A DNA stretch of 64,000 nt from Pseudomonadaceae bacterium (GTDB lineage Bacteria; Pseudomonadota; Gammaproteobacteria; Pseudomonadales; Pseudomonadaceae), in NCBI GenBank assembly GCA_030602315.1, contig JAUVZY010000007.1, forward strand, positions 1 to 64,000, given 5' to 3'. Under the pieces are notes generated by a model. The model saw only the letters and a list, made by a program, of their open reading frames with translations. It ran no database searches and was not told the DNA's origin. Below, piece by piece: positions 18,782-30,276 of the stretch (position 1 is its first letter; each line of letters starts with the position of its first letter). Position numbers and translations under genes: made by a program.

Positions 18782-19407
18782 GGGTGGCCCAGCTGGCGGG
18801 GCTGCCAGTCCTTGATCACCAGGGTCAGTTCGACATTCTCGCCATAGAGTTTGACGCGCTCGGGAAGGGTTACTCCGGCATGTTGGGCATAGGCGAGGTA
18901 TTCGATGCGCCAGCCATCCTGCTCGAGGCGGGACAGGCGGCTTGATGCATCGAGCTGCAGGCGGCTGCGGCTGTCGGGGGCCGGCAGGCCGCGGATCCAC
19001 CAGAGCAGATTGGATACCGGCAGTCGCCAGCCCAGTTGCTCTTCGAGGAGCGCGTCCGGCGAAGCTGCCTGGTAGCGCCCCTGGCCGGCGATTTCCAGGT
19101 CGACGCGGTCGGCGCGTCCGGTCAGGCGCGTTGCGCCTCGGCCCAGTGGGCCGGAGAGGCGAATGTCGAAATAGCCTTGCCGCTGCAGCCAGAACAGCGT
19201 GCCGCTGCCGGACTCCTGCGGGGCGCGCACGCCCAGCTTGCCGGTGATCTGCCAGCCGTCGATCGTTTCGACGCGCTCGCGGTGCTCGCGCCAGTTGCGC
19301 GGGTCGCCAGGGCCTTCGACCGACTCCTGCGGTTGCAGGCCGGCGCAGCCGGCGAGCAGCAGGGCCAGCAGAATGGGTAGCAGTTGGCGTATCGATACGG
19401 TGTTCAC
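18778..19407 (-). CDS. lolB: Outer-membrane lipoprotein receptor LolB
   Basis: LolB takes lipoproteins from the carrier LolA and inserts them in the outer membrane. The 209-residue product has a lipoprotein signal peptide ending in LAGC (Cys21) and the beta-barrel-like body with [20 protein letters not shown]. Start ATG 19407 overlaps the lbcA stop by four bases, and its own stop overlaps ispE: lbcA-lolB-ispE is a tightly coupled unit. Confidence 0.94.
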   Translation of the reverse strand: MNTVSIRQLLPILLALLLAGCAGLQPQESVEGPGDPRNWREHRERVETIDGWQITGKLGVRAPQESGSGTLFWLQRQGYFDIRLSGPLGRGATRLTGRADRVDLEIAGQGRYQAASPDALLEEQLGWRLPVSNLLWWIRGLPAPDSRSRLQLDASSRLSRLEQDGWRIEYLAYAQHAGVTLPERVKLYGENVELTLVIKDWQPRQLGHP

Positions 19408-21128
19408 AGGGTCTCCGATCCGGTCAATCGGCGCAGCGTTTCGCGCAGGACTTTGTTCTCCGGGTTCTGCTGCAGTGCATCGCGCCAGATGCGGCGGGCT
19501 TCACGGCGCTCACCCAGTTGCCATAGCACCTCGCCGAGGTGGGCGGCGATCTCGGCGTCGGGCAGGCGCTCGAGCGCCTTGCGCAGCCAGCGCTCGGCTT
19601 CTTTCAGGTTGCCCTGGCGGTAATGCACCCAGCCCAGCGAGTCGAGAGTAGCGGGGTCTTCCGGGTTGAGTTGATGGGCCTGTTCGATTAGTTGGCGCGC
19701 TTCGTCGAGGCGGTCGGTGCGATCGGCGAAGGTATAGCCAAGGGCGTTCAGCGCCATGGCGTTTTCCGGTTCGCGCTCGAGAATCAGCCGCAGGTCGCGC
19801 TCGAGCTGCTCCAGGTCGTCGCGTTTCTCCGCCAGCATCGCGCGGGTGTAGAGCAGGTTGGCATCGTCGGGAAACTGCTCGAGCGCGTCAGCGACCAATG
19901 CCCAGGCCGCGTCGACCTGCTCGCGGGAAGACAAGGCCTCGGCTTCGAGCAGATACAGCTGAATAGCGTAATCGGGCTGCGCCTGGCGGGTGCGTTGCAG
20001 CAGGGCGCTCGCTTCCGCGCTGCGCCCCTTGGCCATCAGCAGCTCGGCTTCGAGTGCCTTGGCGGCGAGAAACTCATTGCCGGCCTCGACTTGGGCGTAT
20101 GCCGCGAGGGCCTTTTCCGTGCGGCCGAGCGACTGCTGGGCGCGACCGAGATTCAGGTAGGCGGTATCCAGATGGCTGCCGCGCTCGATGAGATCCTCAA
20201 GGTAGACGATCGCCTCACGCCAGGCCTCGGCTTCCATGGCCACCAGGGCAAGGGAGAGGCGCAGGTCGTCATCGCTCGGGTTCTGCTGCAGCAGGGTTGA
20301 AAACTCCGCCATCGCCTCTTCCAGGCGGTCCTGCTCCACCAGCAGGCGCGCATAGGCCAGTCGCAGGCGGGTGTCTTCGGGGTGGCGGCGCAGCGTCTGT
20401 TGCAGCAGCGTGAGGGCTTCGCCTTCCCGGCCGTGACTCTGCAGGATGCGGGCGTGCAGCAATGTCGAGGGCGCGGGGCGCTCGGCGCGTGGCTGGCGCT
20501 CGAGCAGATCCAGCGCTTCGTCGGTCTGCCCGTCCTGCTCCAGCAATAGCGCCTTGCCAAATACCAGTTGTGGGTTGCCGGGGTTGCGGCTTAGCAGGCG
20601 GTCGAAGCTCTGCAGCAGGCCGGCCCGGGTCTCCGGGTCGGTGCGGGCGGCCGAAAGCGCCAGAAAATCGAAATGGGTGTCGCCCTGACGTCCGAGGACC
20701 GCCTCCATGTAGGCCAGCGATTCCTCGTAGCGGCCGGCGCGGGCCAGCTGTACGGCAGCGGTGCGCTGGGCATCGAGATTGTTCGGCGCGCTCTGCGCCC
20801 AGATCAGCGCCATGTCCAGGGCCGCCTGCTCGGCGCCCAGGTATTCGGCGATGCGAAATGCCCGCTCGGCCACGGCTGCGTCCTGAGTGCCATGGGCCTG
20901 CTGCACATAGTTGCCAAGGGCTATGTCGAAGCGATTGCGCTGGCCGGCCAGCTCGGCCACCAGCAGGGCATACAGGCCCTCGCGGCTGAACGAGCTCTGT
21001 TCCTGCGGCGCCTGTGGCTCGAGGTTGGCCGCTTCTTCGGTCGGCGGCGGCGAGGTCGGCTCGGTCGGAGCGAAGGTTTGGCAGCCGCCAACGGCAAGCA
21101 GGGCGGTCAGGGCGATCAGTTTTTTCAT
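19404..21128 (-). CDS. lbcA: TPR-repeat outer-membrane lipoprotein, LbcA-like
   Basis: The 574-residue protein begins [16 protein letters not shown], a lipoprotein signal with Cys16 as lipidation site, and then consists mostly of tetratricopeptide repeats; clear units read [20 protein letters not shown] and [19 protein letters not shown]. By position (before lolB, divergent from hemA) and build it corresponds to P. aeruginosa PA4667, LbcA, the partner that activates the carboxyl-terminal protease CtpA against peptidoglycan hydrolases. ctpA is not in the window. Orthology is inferred from synteny and architecture. Confidence 0.85.
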   Translation of the reverse strand: MKKLIALTALLAVGGCQTFAPTEPTSPPPTEEAANLEPQAPQEQSSFSREGLYALLVAELAGQRNRFDIALGNYVQQAHGTQDAAVAERAFRIAEYLGAEQAALDMALIWAQSAPNNLDAQRTAAVQLARAGRYEESLAYMEAVLGRQGDTHFDFLALSAARTDPETRAGLLQSFDRLLSRNPGNPQLVFGKALLLEQDGQTDEALDLLERQPRAERPAPSTLLHARILQSHGREGEALTLLQQTLRRHPEDTRLRLAYARLLVEQDRLEEAMAEFSTLLQQNPSDDDLRLSLALVAMEAEAWREAIVYLEDLIERGSHLDTAYLNLGRAQQSLGRTEKALAAYAQVEAGNEFLAAKALEAELLMAKGRSAEASALLQRTRQAQPDYAIQLYLLEAEALSSREQVDAAWALVADALEQFPDDANLLYTRAMLAEKRDDLEQLERDLRLILEREPENAMALNALGYTFADRTDRLDEARQLIEQAHQLNPEDPATLDSLGWVHYRQGNLKEAERWLRKALERLPDAEIAAHLGEVLWQLGERREARRIWRDALQQNPENKVLRETLRRLTGSETL

Positions 21129-21246
21129 GGGCGATAACGGCAGGGGGCAGTCGCGCGATGATGACACAAGCGGTTGGGCAAGCCCATGGGCGGCAGGACC
21201 GGCGCTGGTGTCTGGGCGAAATGCTTCGGACAATCCCGGGCGGCGG

Positions 21247-21275
21247 TTGTTCTCCTTGGGGCGAAATAGGAGAAT
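21247..21275 (+). promoter_or_regulatory. Weak candidate promoter of hemA with inverted repeat
   Basis: TTGTTC (21247-21252) and GAGAAT (21270-21275) are 17 bp apart. A perfect 7-bp inverted repeat TTCTCCT (21250-21256) / AGGAGAA (21268-21274) straddles the spacer, so a dimeric regulator site is possible. The site lies in the 178-base gap between divergent lbcA and hemA. Confidence 0.3.
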
Positions 21276-21306
21276 TGCCCGCTCTGTTCGCCAGTCAGCC
21301 AATCGC

Positions 21307-22575
21307 ATGCCCTTCCTCGCGCTCGGTATCAACCACAAGACCGCTTCGGTGGATGTCCGCGAGCGCGTCGCGTTCACGCCCGAGCAGATGGTCGAGGCGC
21401 TGCAGCAGCTGTGTCGGCTGACGCCTACCCGTGAGGCGGCGATTCTCTCGACCTGCAACCGCAGCGAGCTGTATCTCGCCCAGGATGCCGCGCAGGCCGA
21501 AGCCGTACTTGCCTGGCTGGCCGACTATCACCACCTGAATCTCGATGATCTCAAGGCCTGCACCTATGTGCATCAGGACGACGCCGCGGTGCGCCACATG
21601 ATGCGCGTGGCCTGCGGGCTGGATTCGCTGGTGCTTGGTGAGCCGCAGATTCTCGGGCAGATGAAGTCGGCCTATGCCGTGGCGCGGGAAGCGGGGAGCG
21701 TCGGCCCACTGCTCGGGCGGCTGTTTCAGGCGACCTTCAGCACCGCCAAGACCGTGCGCACCGACACCGCGATCGGCGAGAGCCCGGTGTCGGTGGCATT
21801 CGCCGCAGTGAGCCTGGCGCGGCAGATCTTCAGCGATCTGGCGCGCAGCCAGGCGCTTTTGATCGGTGCTGGCGAGACCATCACCCTGGTGGCGCGGCAC
21901 CTCCATGAGCAGGGCGTGCGGCGCATCGTGGTGGCCAACCGCACGCTCGAGCGCGCCAGTGCCCTGGCCGAGCAGTTCGGCGCGCAGGCAATCCTGCTGG
22001 CCGACATTCCGCGCGAACTCGGCAACAGCGACATCGTCATCAGCTCCACCGCCAGCCAGTTGCCGATTCTCGGCAAGGGCGCTGTGGAGCAGGCGCTCAA
22101 GCAGCGCAAGCACAAGCCCATGTTCATGGTCGACATCGCCGTGCCGCGGGACATCGAGCCCCAGGTGGCCGAGCTGGACGATGTCTACCTTTATACCGTC
22201 GACGACCTGCATGAGGTGGTGGCTGAGAATCTCAAGAGCCGCCGCGGTGCCGCCGAAGCCGCCGAGGAACTGGTCGCTGCCGGTGCCGAGGACTTCATGC
22301 TGCGGCTGCGTGAGCTGGCCGGCGTCGATGTACTCAAGGCCTACCGCCAGCAGGCCGAGCGCTTGCGCGACGAGGAACTGCAGAAGGCCAGGCGACTGAT
22401 AGCCAGCGGCGCCGATCCGTTCGAGGTCGCCACCGCGCTGGCGCGCGGACTCACCAACAAGTTGCTGCATGCGCCCAGCGTGCAGCTGAAGAAATTTGCC
22501 GCCGAAGGCCGCGTCGAAGCACTGAGCGTGGCCCAGGAGCTGTTTGCCCTCGCCGAGGGCGAGACCCGATCATGA
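21307..22575 (+). CDS. hemA: Glutamyl-tRNA reductase
   Basis: First enzyme of the C5 tetrapyrrole pathway; reduces glutamyl-tRNA to glutamate semialdehyde with NADPH. The 422 residues have the catalytic Cys50 in ILSTCNRSE, the motif [14 protein letters not shown], a Rossmann domain with [15 protein letters not shown] at about residues 183-197 and a helical dimerisation tail. ATG 21307 gives the family start [15 protein letters not shown]. Its TGA overlaps the prfA start by four bases. First gene of hemA-prfA-prmC-moeB-murI. Confidence 0.97.
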   Translation: MPFLALGINHKTASVDVRERVAFTPEQMVEALQQLCRLTPTREAAILSTCNRSELYLAQDAAQAEAVLAWLADYHHLNLDDLKACTYVHQDDAAVRHMMRVACGLDSLVLGEPQILGQMKSAYAVAREAGSVGPLLGRLFQATFSTAKTVRTDTAIGESPVSVAFAAVSLARQIFSDLARSQALLIGAGETITLVARHLHEQGVRRIVVANRTLERASALAEQFGAQAILLADIPRELGNSDIVISSTASQLPILGKGAVEQALKQRKHKPMFMVDIAVPRDIEPQVAELDDVYLYTVDDLHEVVAENLKSRRGAAEAAEELVAAGAEDFMLRLRELAGVDVLKAYRQQAERLRDEELQKARRLIASGADPFEVATALARGLTNKLLHAPSVQLKKFAAEGRVEALSVAQELFALAEGETRS

Positions 22576-23654
22576 AAGCATCCCTGTTGAACAAGCTGGA
22601 CGTCCTCCAGGATCGTTACGAGGAGCTGACTGCGCTGCTCGGCGATGCCGAAGTCATCAGCGATCAAAGCCGCTTTCGCGCCTACTCCAAGGAATATGCC
22701 GAGGTCGAGCCGGTGATTCTCACCTATCGCGAGTTTCGCAAGGTGCAGGACGATCTCGAGGGTGCCCAGGCGCTGCTCAAGGACAGCGATCCGGAGGTGC
22801 GCGAGCTGGCCGCCGAAGAAGTCGCCCAGAGCAAGGGGCGCGTCACCGAGCTCGAAGACCGCCTGCAGCGCATGCTGTTGCCCAAGGACCCGAACGACGG
22901 GCGCAACGTGTTCCTGGAAATCCGTGCCGGCACCGGCGGTGACGAGGCCGCGATCTTCGCCGGCGACCTGTTCCGCATGTATTCGCGCTATGCCGAGCGG
23001 CAGGGCTGGCGGGTCGAGGTGCTGTCGGAAAACCCCGGCGAGCATGGCGGCTACAAGGAAGTGATCTCGCGCGTCGAAGGTGACAGCGTCTACGCCAAGC
23101 TCAAGTTCGAGTCCGGCGCGCACCGCGTGCAACGGGTGCCGGAAACCGAATCGCAGGGGCGCATCCACACCTCGGCCTGCACCGTGGCGGTACTGCCCGA
23201 GCCCGATGAGCAGGCGGCGGTGGAGATCAACCCATCCGAGCTGCGCGTGGACACCTACCGCGCCTCCGGCGCCGGTGGCCAGCACGTCAACAAGACCGAC
23301 TCGGCGATCCGCATCACCCACCTGCCCACTGGCATCGTGGTCGAATGCCAGGAAGAGCGCTCGCAGCACAAGAACCGCGCCAAGGCCATGGCCTGGCTGG
23401 CGGCCAAACTTCAGGACATGCAGGATGCCGCGGCGCACAAGGAACTGTCGGACACCCGCCGCCTGCTGGTTGGTTCGGGCGATCGTTCCGAACGCATCCG
23501 TACCTACAACTACCCCCAGGGGCGGGTCACCGATCACCGGGTCAACCTCACCCTCTATGCGCTGGACGAGGTGATGGCCGGCGGCGTGGAGGCGGTGATC
23601 GAGCCCCTGCTCAGCGAATACCAGGCCGATCAGCTGGCCGCGCTCGGCGACTGA
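22572..23654 (+). CDS. prfA: Peptide chain release factor 1
   Basis: RF1 recognises UAA and UAG stop codons and triggers peptide release. The 360-residue product carries the GGQ motif at residues 235-237 ([14 protein letters not shown]), whose glutamine is methylated by the next gene product PrmC. The start overlaps the hemA stop, a conserved hemA-prfA-prmC arrangement. Length is that of the family. Confidence 0.98.
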   Translation: MKASLLNKLDVLQDRYEELTALLGDAEVISDQSRFRAYSKEYAEVEPVILTYREFRKVQDDLEGAQALLKDSDPEVRELAAEEVAQSKGRVTELEDRLQRMLLPKDPNDGRNVFLEIRAGTGGDEAAIFAGDLFRMYSRYAERQGWRVEVLSENPGEHGGYKEVISRVEGDSVYAKLKFESGAHRVQRVPETESQGRIHTSACTVAVLPEPDEQAAVEINPSELRVDTYRASGAGGQHVNKTDSAIRITHLPTGIVVECQEERSQHKNRAKAMAWLAAKLQDMQDAAAHKELSDTRRLLVGSGDRSERIRTYNYPQGRVTDHRVNLTLYALDEVMAGGVEAVIEPLLSEYQADQLAALGD

Positions 23655-23746
23655 TTCGCCGCGGTGGGCGGGGCCGTCGCGTCGCCCACTGTGCCTGACT
23701 ACCGCAACGCACCATGCCCGACTGCGCCCTCGACCGGAGAGCCGCC

Positions 23747-24595
23747 TTGGCGACCATCGAACACCTGCTCAAATGCGCTGACCTGCCCGACTCGCCGACG
23801 CCACGGCTCGATGCAGAGTGGCTGCTGGCCGCTGCCCTCGACAAGCCTGCCAGTTACCTGCGCACCTGGCCCGAGCGGGAGGTGCCGGCGGAGACGGCCG
23901 AACGCTTCGCCGCCTGGCTGGCGCGACGCCGAGCGGGCGAGCCGGTGGCGCTGATTCTGGGGCGGCAGGGCTTCTGGAGCCTGGAGCTGGAGGTGGCGCC
24001 CGATACGCTGATCCCGCGTCCGGATACCGAGCTGCTGGTCGAAACGGCGCTGCAGCTGTTGCCGGCGACGGCGGCCGGGGTGCTCGATCTCGGTACCGGG
24101 AGCGGCGCGATTGCCCTGGCGCTGGCCTCCGAGCGCCCCGCCTGGCAGGTGACTGGCGCCGATCGCATCGACGCGGCGGTGCAGCTGGCCGAGCGCAACC
24201 GCCAGCGCCTCGGCCTGGCCAACGCGAGCTTTCGCAAGAGCGACTGGTTCGATGCGTTTGCAGGACGGCGGTTCCAGCTGGTCGTCAGCAATCCCCCCTA
24301 CATTGCCGCGGCCGATCCGCACCTGGCGCAGGGCGACGTGCGCTTCGAGCCGGCCAGCGCGCTGGTCGCCGGCGCCGATGGCCTGGACGATCTTCGGCGG
24401 ATTATCGCCGGCGCGCCGGCGCACCTCGCGCCGGGCGGTTGGCTGGCGCTGGAGCACGGCTATGACCAGGGCGAGGCGGTGCGCGGGTTGCTGCGCCAGG
24501 CCGGCTTCGCTGACGTGCAGACGCGCCGCGACCTGGGTGGTCAGGAGCGGGTGAGCTACGGCCGCTACTCGAAGGAGTCTGGCGATGCTCGATGA
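23747..24595 (+). CDS. prmC: Release factor glutamine methyltransferase
   Basis: PrmC methylates the GGQ glutamine of RF1 and RF2 using S-adenosylmethionine. The TTG at 23747 is preferred: GGAGA lies seven bases before it and ATIEHLLKCADLPDS then matches the family start; an ATG at 23714 lacks a ribosome site and adds 11 unrelated residues. The 282-residue protein has VLDLGTGSGAIALALA (motif I) and the substrate-binding NPPY at 182-185. Its end overlaps moeB by 11 bases. Confidence 0.94.
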   Translation: MATIEHLLKCADLPDSPTPRLDAEWLLAAALDKPASYLRTWPEREVPAETAERFAAWLARRRAGEPVALILGRQGFWSLELEVAPDTLIPRPDTELLVETALQLLPATAAGVLDLGTGSGAIALALASERPAWQVTGADRIDAAVQLAERNRQRLGLANASFRKSDWFDAFAGRRFQLVVSNPPYIAAADPHLAQGDVRFEPASALVAGADGLDDLRRIIAGAPAHLAPGGWLALEHGYDQGEAVRGLLRQAGFADVQTRRDLGGQERVSYGRYSKESGDAR

Positions 24596-25343
24596 CGACG
24601 AGTTGCTGCGTTACAGCCGACAGATCCTGCTGCCGCAGATCGACGTGGCCGGCCAGCTGCGCCTCAAGGCGAGTCGCGTGCTGGTGCTGGGCCTGGGCGG
24701 GCTTGGCTCGCCGGTGGCGCTGTATCTGGCCGCGGCGGGGGTTGGCGAGCTGCATCTGGCCGACTTCGACCAGGTCGACCTGAGCAACCTGCAGCGCCAG
24801 GTGCTGCATGACAGCGCCAGCGTGGGGCGGGGCAAGGTCGATTCGGCCCTGCAGCGGCTGGCGGCGATCAATCCGGCGGTGCGCCTGGTGCCGCATCGCC
24901 AGGCGCTGGATGGCGACAGCCTGGCCCGGGTACTGGCACAGGTGGATCTGGTGCTCGACTGCAGCGACAACTTCACCACCCGCGAGGCGGTCAACGCCGC
25001 CTGTGTCGCCGCGCGCACGCCGCTGGTGAGCGGGGCGGCGATCCGCCTGGAAGGGCAACTGTCGGTGTTCGACCCGCGCCGCCCAGAGAGCCCCTGCTAT
25101 CACTGTCTGTACGGCGGCGGCAGCGAGGCGGAGCTGACCTGCAGCGAGGCCGGCGTGGTCGGCCCGCTGGTGGGGCTGGTTGGCAGCCTGCAGGCGCTCG
25201 AGGCGCTCAAGCTGCTGGCCGGTTTTGGCGAGCCGCTGGTGGGCCGACTGCTGCTGATCGATGGCGCAACGAGCCGTTTCCGCGAGCTGCGGGTCCGACG
25301 TGATCCGCAGTGCCCGGTCTGTGGAGCGGCCCATGCGTCGTGA
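24585..25343 (+). CDS. moeB: Molybdopterin-synthase adenylyltransferase MoeB-like
   Basis: ThiF/MoeB-family E1-like enzyme that adenylates the C-terminal glycine of a small sulfur carrier, MoaD in the molybdopterin pathway. The 252 residues include [17 protein letters not shown] (nucleotide-binding loop, about 34-50), the arginine finger region [11 protein letters not shown], the CYHC and CPVC zinc pairs and the [13 protein letters not shown] stretch. No moaD or thiS is nearby, so the carrier partner is inferred. It overlaps prmC (11 bases) and murI (11 bases). Confidence 0.88.
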   Translation: MLDDDELLRYSRQILLPQIDVAGQLRLKASRVLVLGLGGLGSPVALYLAAAGVGELHLADFDQVDLSNLQRQVLHDSASVGRGKVDSALQRLAAINPAVRLVPHRQALDGDSLARVLAQVDLVLDCSDNFTTREAVNAACVAARTPLVSGAAIRLEGQLSVFDPRRPESPCYHCLYGGGSEAELTCSEAGVVGPLVGLVGSLQALEALKLLAGFGEPLVGRLLLIDGATSRFRELRVRRDPQCPVCGAAHAS

Positions 25344-26124
25344 TGCGCCGATCGGGGTGTTCGACTCGGGCGTCGGCGGCCTGTCGGTGCTGCGCGAGAT
25401 CCGCGCCCGCCTGCCCCACGAGGCGCTGATCTATCTCGCCGACAGCGGCCATGTGCCGTATGGCGAGAAAAGTCCCGAGTACATCCGTCAGCGCTGCCGG
25501 GCCATTGGCGACTTCCTGCTCGAGCAGGGCGCCAAGGCGCTGGTGGTCGCCTGCAACACGGCCACGGCAGCGGCGGTGGCCGACCTGCGCGAGCGCTATC
25601 CGCAGCTGCCGGTGGTTGGCATGGAGCCGGCGGTCAAGCCGGCCGCCGCCGCCACGCGCAGCGGCGTGGTCGGCGTGCTGGCCACCACGGGGACGCTGCA
25701 GAGCGCGCGCTTTGCCGCCTTGCTCGACCGCTTCGCCAGCGGCGTGCGGGTGATCACCCAGCCCTGTCCTGGGCTGGTCGAACTGATCGAGCGCGGCGAG
25801 TTGCGCAGCGACGATACCCGCCAGTTGCTCACTCGGCTGGTTCAGCCACTGCTGGCCGAGGGCTGTGACACGCTGATTCTGGGCTGCACCCACTATCCGT
25901 TCATCGCGCCGTTGCTGCGTGAGATCGTGCCGGCCGAGGTGAAGCTGATCGATACCGGCGCGGCGGTGGCCCGTCGCCTCGATAGCCTGCTAGCGGCGCG
26001 CGCCCTGCCGGGCGAGTCGGCCGCGCCGGTGCGTTTCTGGACTACCGGCGACGTGCAACTAATGGCGAAAGTCCTGCCTCTGTTATGGGGAGAAGCCGCT
26101 TCGGTTAGCTTTTTCCCCGGCTAG
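25333..26124 (+). CDS. murI: Glutamate racemase
   Basis: MurI makes D-glutamate for peptidoglycan. ATG 25333 inside the end of moeB gives 263 residues starting [19 protein letters not shown], with GGAG before it; longer upstream reading has no family support. The two catalytic cysteines are Cys74 ([10 protein letters not shown]) and Cys185 ([10 protein letters not shown]). It is the last gene of the hemA operon; no clear terminator follows. Confidence 0.97.
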   Translation: MRRDAPIGVFDSGVGGLSVLREIRARLPHEALIYLADSGHVPYGEKSPEYIRQRCRAIGDFLLEQGAKALVVACNTATAAAVADLRERYPQLPVVGMEPAVKPAAAATRSGVVGVLATTGTLQSARFAALLDRFASGVRVITQPCPGLVELIERGELRSDDTRQLLTRLVQPLLAEGCDTLILGCTHYPFIAPLLREIVPAEVKLIDTGAAVARRLDSLLAARALPGESAAPVRFWTTGDVQLMAKVLPLLWGEAASVSFFPG

Positions 26125-26250
26125 CCAGACGCTAAGCTCAAACCTGATGACACTGGCAAGTTGACAGTTCTCGAGCGTGCAACGGAAGGCTCGCTGGCCT
26201 TTTCGCTGCTCCGCAACACTCCAAGAAAAGCAAAAAACGAGGAGCGAACC

Positions 26251-26760
26251 ATGAAATCCATTCTTTCCCTGCTCGCAGTGGCCGCCCTGGCCTGGGGGCC
26301 GCTGGCGACGGCGGCAGATATCACCGTGGCGGTCGGGCGTACCGACGACTCCACCAACACCTACCGTCTGGGCATGCAGTGGGACTTCCAGCGCAGCTGG
26401 TGGGAGAGCCGGGTCGGGCGCCTGAGTGGCTACTGGGATGCCGGCTACACCTACTGGCAGGGCGACAAGGCCTCGAGCAACCACAGCCTGTCGCTGGCGC
26501 CGGTGCTGGTCTACGAATTCGGCCATGGCGGCGTGCGGCCTTTCGTCGAGCTTGGGATCGGCGTCGCGCTGTTCGAGGATGCGCAAATCGAGGAACGCAA
26601 GCTGGGCAGTTCCTTCCAGTTCGAAGACCGCATGGGCTTCGGCGTGCGCTTTGGCGAGCATCGCGTCGGCGTGCGCGCGATGCACTATTCCAACGCCGGA
26701 TTGCAGAGCCCGAACGACGGCGTGGAAAGCTACAGCCTGTACTACCGCGTTGCGCTGTGA
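26251..26760 (+). CDS. pagL: Lipid A 3-O-deacylase PagL
   Basis: Outer-membrane beta-barrel esterase that removes the 3-position hydroxy acyl chain from lipid A. The 169-residue precursor has a signal peptide (cleavage likely after ATA, near residue 21) and the PagL signature HYSNAGLQSPNDGVES; His145, Ser147 and Glu159 fit the known catalytic triad. It ends in an aromatic strand with Leu rather than Phe as the last residue. GAGGAG precedes the ATG. A TTGACA at 26161 has no matching -10. Confidence 0.93.
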   Translation: MKSILSLLAVAALAWGPLATAADITVAVGRTDDSTNTYRLGMQWDFQRSWWESRVGRLSGYWDAGYTYWQGDKASSNHSLSLAPVLVYEFGHGGVRPFVELGIGVALFEDAQIEERKLGSSFQFEDRMGFGVRFGEHRVGVRAMHYSNAGLQSPNDGVESYSLYYRVAL

Positions 26761-26886
26761 GCCGGGGCGGGCCTGATGGCCCGTCCTTGCGCCTGATCGT
26801 TCAGCCGCTTGCCGCCCCGCCGCCCGCACGTCACCTCGGGGACGGCGGGCCAGCCCGGCGCCGGGCGGTTTGCCAGCACCGTCCGC

Positions 26887-27525
26887 TCAGACATCCTTCT
26901 GCTTGGTGCCGAAGATCTTGTCTCCGGCATCGCCCAGGCCGGGGAGGATGTAGCCCTGCTCGTTGAGCCCCTGATCGATGGAGGCGGTGAAGATGCGCAC
27001 GTCCGGGTGCGCACGATCCACCGCAGCGATGCCTTCCGGTGCCGCCACCAGCACCAGTGCGCGGATCTCGCGGCAGCCGGCTTTCTTCAGCATGTCGATG
27101 GTGGCGACCATCGAGCCGCCGGTGGCCAGCATCGGGTCGACGATCAGCGCCAGACGCTGGTCGATCTGCGGCACCAGCTTTTCCAGGTAGCTGTGCGCTT
27201 CGAGGGTTTCTTCGTTACGGGCGATGCCGACCGCGCTGACCTTGGCGCCGGGAATCAGGCTGAGCACGCCGTCGAGCATGCCGATGCCGGCGCGCAGGAT
27301 CGGCACCACGGTGATCTTCTTGCCGGAGATCTTTTCCACCTGCACCGGCCCGCACCAGCCGTCGATGCGGTAGTGCTCGAGCGGCAGGTCCTGGGTGGCC
27401 TCGTAGGTCAGCAGTGCGCCGACCTCCTGGGCCAGCTCGCGAAAATGCTTGGTGCTGATATCGGCGCGGCGCATCAGGCCGAGTTTGTGGCGGATCAGCG
27501 GGTGGCGAACTTCTCGAATGGGCAT
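26887..27525 (-). CDS. upp: Uracil phosphoribosyltransferase
   Basis: Upp salvages uracil to UMP with PRPP. The 212-residue protein has [19 protein letters not shown] at the start, the PRPP loop [16 protein letters not shown] at about residues 128-143 and the uracil-binding [10 protein letters not shown] at the end. It is divergent from hpt across a 153-base gap, so both salvage genes could share regulation. Confidence 0.97.
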   Translation of the reverse strand: MPIREVRHPLIRHKLGLMRRADISTKHFRELAQEVGALLTYEATQDLPLEHYRIDGWCGPVQVEKISGKKITVVPILRAGIGMLDGVLSLIPGAKVSAVGIARNEETLEAHSYLEKLVPQIDQRLALIVDPMLATGGSMVATIDMLKKAGCREIRALVLVAAPEGIAAVDRAHPDVRIFTASIDQGLNEQGYILPGLGDAGDKIFGTKQKDV

Positions 27526-27678
27526 GGGCAGCTCCAGCAGTGCGACTGGCAGTTAGAGTAGAAGATCGGACGTTGGCCTGCGACGTTCCGGGCAGGCTTG
27601 CGAGGCGAAGGGCAGGCGGGTAAGGTCGGCGTCCTTTCCAGCCCCCCCTTGCGGCGATTTCGCCATGGAGAACCGAAC

Positions 27679-28236
27679 ATGTCCGTCGATCTTGAGCACA
27701 TCCGTCAGGTTATGGCCGAAGCCGATACCCTCTTCGACGAGCGCCAGGTGGAGCAGGCCATCGCCGAGGTCGCCGAGCGGATCAATGGCGAGCTGGCCGA
27801 CCGCAACCCGGTGGTGTTCTGCGTGATGAACGGCGGGCTGGTGTTCGCCGGCAAGCTGTTGCCCAAGCTCGGGTTTCCGCTGGAACTGTCCTACCTGCAC
27901 GCCACCCGCTACCGCAACGCCACCAGCGGCGGCGAGCTGTTCTGGAAGGCCAAGCCGGAGGTGTCGTTCATCGACCGCGACGTGCTGATCATCGATGACA
28001 TCCTCGACGAGGGTCACACCCTGCACGCCATCATCGAGTTCTGCCGCCACGCCGGCGCCCGCCAGGTGCATACCGCGGTGCTGGTGGACAAGCTGCATGA
28101 CCGCAAGGCCAGTCCGGACCTCAAGGCCGACTACGTGGGGCTGTCCTGCGCCGATCGTTATGTGTTCGGCTACGGCATGGACTACAAGGGCTACTGGCGC
28201 AACGCGCCCGGCATCTACGCGGTCAAGGGCCTGTAA
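27679..28236 (+). CDS. hpt: Hypoxanthine-guanine phosphoribosyltransferase
   Basis: Salvages hypoxanthine and guanine with PRPP. The 185 residues contain the PRPP motif VLIIDDILDEGHTLHAI at about 109-125 and the YVFGYGMDYKGYWRN purine-pocket region. ATG 27679 follows GGAGAACC. It converges on dxs, separated by a GC-rich hairpin. The longer upstream in-frame extension is not supported by the family. Confidence 0.93.
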   Translation: MSVDLEHIRQVMAEADTLFDERQVEQAIAEVAERINGELADRNPVVFCVMNGGLVFAGKLLPKLGFPLELSYLHATRYRNATSGGELFWKAKPEVSFIDRDVLIIDDILDEGHTLHAIIEFCRHAGARQVHTAVLVDKLHDRKASPDLKADYVGLSCADRYVFGYGMDYKGYWRNAPGIYAVKGL

Positions 28237-28249
28237 CGGACTCGACCAT

Positions 28250-28273
28250 CGCCGGCGCGTCGGGGCGCCGGCG
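28250..28273. terminator. GC-rich hairpin between convergent hpt and dxs
   Basis: CGCCGGCGC (28250-28258) and GCGCCGGCG (28265-28273) form a 9-bp stem with a six-base loop, 13 bases after the hpt stop and 19 before the dxs stop. There is no good T tract on either side, so its termination role is uncertain. Confidence 0.4.
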
Positions 28274-28292
28274 ACGGCCGAAGCGGCGTTCT

Positions 28293-30185
28293 TTAGTCGG
28301 CGTCGAGCTGCGCCAGGCGCTGGCGCACTGCCGCCTCGATGCCGGCGGCGTCCAGACCGCAGGCGGCCAGCATCTGCGCCGGCTTGGCATGCTCGACGTA
28401 GATATCCGGCAGGCCGAGGTTGAGCAGTGGCCGGGGCAACTGGTGCGCAGCGAGGAGCTCGCCCACCGCCGCGCCGGCACCGCCCATCACGCAGCCTTCC
28501 TCGATGGTCACCAGCAGCGCATGGCGCTCGGCCAGCTCGCGCACCAGCGCCTCGTCCAGCGGCTTGACGAAGCGCATGTCGACCAGCGTCGCATCCAGCG
28601 CCTCGGCCACCTGGCGCGCCTCGCCCAGCAATACGCCAAACACCAGCAGGGCGACCTTGCGCCCTTCGCGGCGGATCACGCCCTTGCCGATTTCCAGCGG
28701 CTGCAGGCCCGGCTCGAGGGCGGCATTCGGGCCGCTGCCGCGCGGATAGCGCACGGCGGCCGGGCCGTTGTACAGATAGCCGGTGGTGAGCATCCGGCGC
28801 ATTTCGTTCTCGTCGCTCGGCGTCATCAGCAGCATGCCGGGGATGCAGCGCAGGTAGGCGATGTCGAAGGTGCCGGCGTGGGTCGGGCCGTCTTCGCCGA
28901 CCAGGCCGGCGCGGTCGATGGCGAACAGCACGTCCAGATCCTGCACCGCCACGTCGTGCACCAACTGGTCGTAGGCGCGTTGCAGGAAGGTCGAGTAGAT
29001 CGCCACCACCGGCTTGAGGCCCTCGCAGGCCATGCCGGCGGCGAGGGTGACGGCGTGCTGCTCGGCGATTGCCACGTCGAAGTAGCGGTCCGGATAGCGT
29101 TCACTGAACGCCACCAGGTCCGACCCTTCCTTCATCGCCGGGGTGATGCCGGTCAGCCGCGGGTCGGCGGCGGCCATGTCGCACAGCCACTGGCCGAAGA
29201 TGTTCGAGTATTTCGGCGCCGACGGCGCCTTGGGCGGCGCGCCGGCCGGCTCGAGCTTGGTGATCGCGTGGTAGCCGATGGGATCGGCCTCGGCCGGCGC
29301 GAAGCCCTTGCCCTTCTTGGTGATCACGTGGAGGAACTGCGGGCCGCTGAGGTCGCGCATGTTGCGCAGGGTGGCGATCAGCGTGGGCAGGTCGTGGCCG
29401 TCGATGGGGCCGATGTAATTCCAGCCCAGCTCCTCGAACAGCGTGCCGGGCACCAGCATGCCCTTGGCGTACTCCTCGGTGCGCCGGGCGATTTCCCAGG
29501 CGCCGGGCAGGCGCGAGAGGATCTTCTTGCCGCCCTCGCGCATGCTGCTGTAGGTGCGGCTGGAGAGGATGCGCGCCAGGTAGTTGGACAGCCCGCCGAC
29601 GTTGTGCGAGATGGACATGTCGTTGTCATTGAGCACGACCAGCATGTCCGCGCCGACTTCCGGGGCATGGTTGAGGGCCTCGAAGGCCATCCCGGCGGTG
29701 AGTGCGCCATCGCCGATCACCGCGATCGACTTGCGCCGTTCGCCCTTGAGCCGGGCGGCGACGGCCATGCCCAGGGCGGCGCTGATCGAGGTGCTGGAGT
29801 GGCCGACGCCGAAGGTGTCGTAGTGGCTTTCCGAACGCCGCGGGAAGGCGGCCAGGCCGTCCTTCTGGCGCAGGGTGGTCATGCGCTCGCGGCGGCCGGT
29901 GAGGATCTTGTGCGGGTAGGCCTGGTGGCCGACATCCCAGACCAGGCGGTCTTCGGGGGTCTTGAAGACGTAGTGCAGGGCGATGGTCAGCTCGATCACT
30001 CCGAGCCCGGCGCCGAAGTGTCCGCCGGTCTGGCCCACGCAATAGAGCAGTTCCTGGCGCAGTTCGTCGGCCAGGCTTTCCAGATCGGTTTCGTCCAGCA
30101 GACGCAGTTGTTCGGGCGTGGCGGCGCGGTCAAGCAGCGGGGTCACGGGCCGAACCCGCGGGATCTCATGGAACGTCTTGGGCAT
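28293..30185 (-). CDS. dxs: 1-deoxy-D-xylulose-5-phosphate synthase
   Basis: Thiamine-diphosphate enzyme that condenses pyruvate and glyceraldehyde 3-phosphate, the first step of the MEP pathway. The 630-residue protein has the ThDP motif [17 protein letters not shown] ending in LNDN, the [16 protein letters not shown] region and the transketolase-like C-terminal domains ([16 protein letters not shown]). ATG 30185 gives the family start [13 protein letters not shown]. Last gene of xseB-ispA-dxs. Confidence 0.97.
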   Translation of the reverse strand: MPKTFHEIPRVRPVTPLLDRAATPEQLRLLDETDLESLADELRQELLYCVGQTGGHFGAGLGVIELTIALHYVFKTPEDRLVWDVGHQAYPHKILTGRRERMTTLRQKDGLAAFPRRSESHYDTFGVGHSSTSISAALGMAVAARLKGERRKSIAVIGDGALTAGMAFEALNHAPEVGADMLVVLNDNDMSISHNVGGLSNYLARILSSRTYSSMREGGKKILSRLPGAWEIARRTEEYAKGMLVPGTLFEELGWNYIGPIDGHDLPTLIATLRNMRDLSGPQFLHVITKKGKGFAPAEADPIGYHAITKLEPAGAPPKAPSAPKYSNIFGQWLCDMAAADPRLTGITPAMKEGSDLVAFSERYPDRYFDVAIAEQHAVTLAAGMACEGLKPVVAIYSTFLQRAYDQLVHDVAVQDLDVLFAIDRAGLVGEDGPTHAGTFDIAYLRCIPGMLLMTPSDENEMRRMLTTGYLYNGPAAVRYPRGSGPNAALEPGLQPLEIGKGVIRREGRKVALLVFGVLLGEARQVAEALDATLVDMRFVKPLDEALVRELAERHALLVTIEEGCVMGGAGAAVGELLAAHQLPRPLLNLGLPDIYVEHAKPAQMLAACGLDAAGIEAAVRQRLAQLDAD

Positions 30186-30276
30186 GAGGCTGATCGTTGT
30201 CCGGAAAAAGGGGCATGTTACCCGAACACCGCACCGGCACGAAATTGAGGCGCCCGCGAGGGGCGCGGCATGGCGG

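Noticed and set aside
26161-26189. TTGACA as a pagL promoter
   Set aside because: The hexamer at 26161 is perfect, but no -10-like sequence lies at 16-18 bp downstream.
28389-30248. Long plus-strand frame opposite dxs
   Set aside because: Repetitive His/Gly/Gln/Ala composition without a start signal; dxs has a full set of catalytic motifs on the minus strand.
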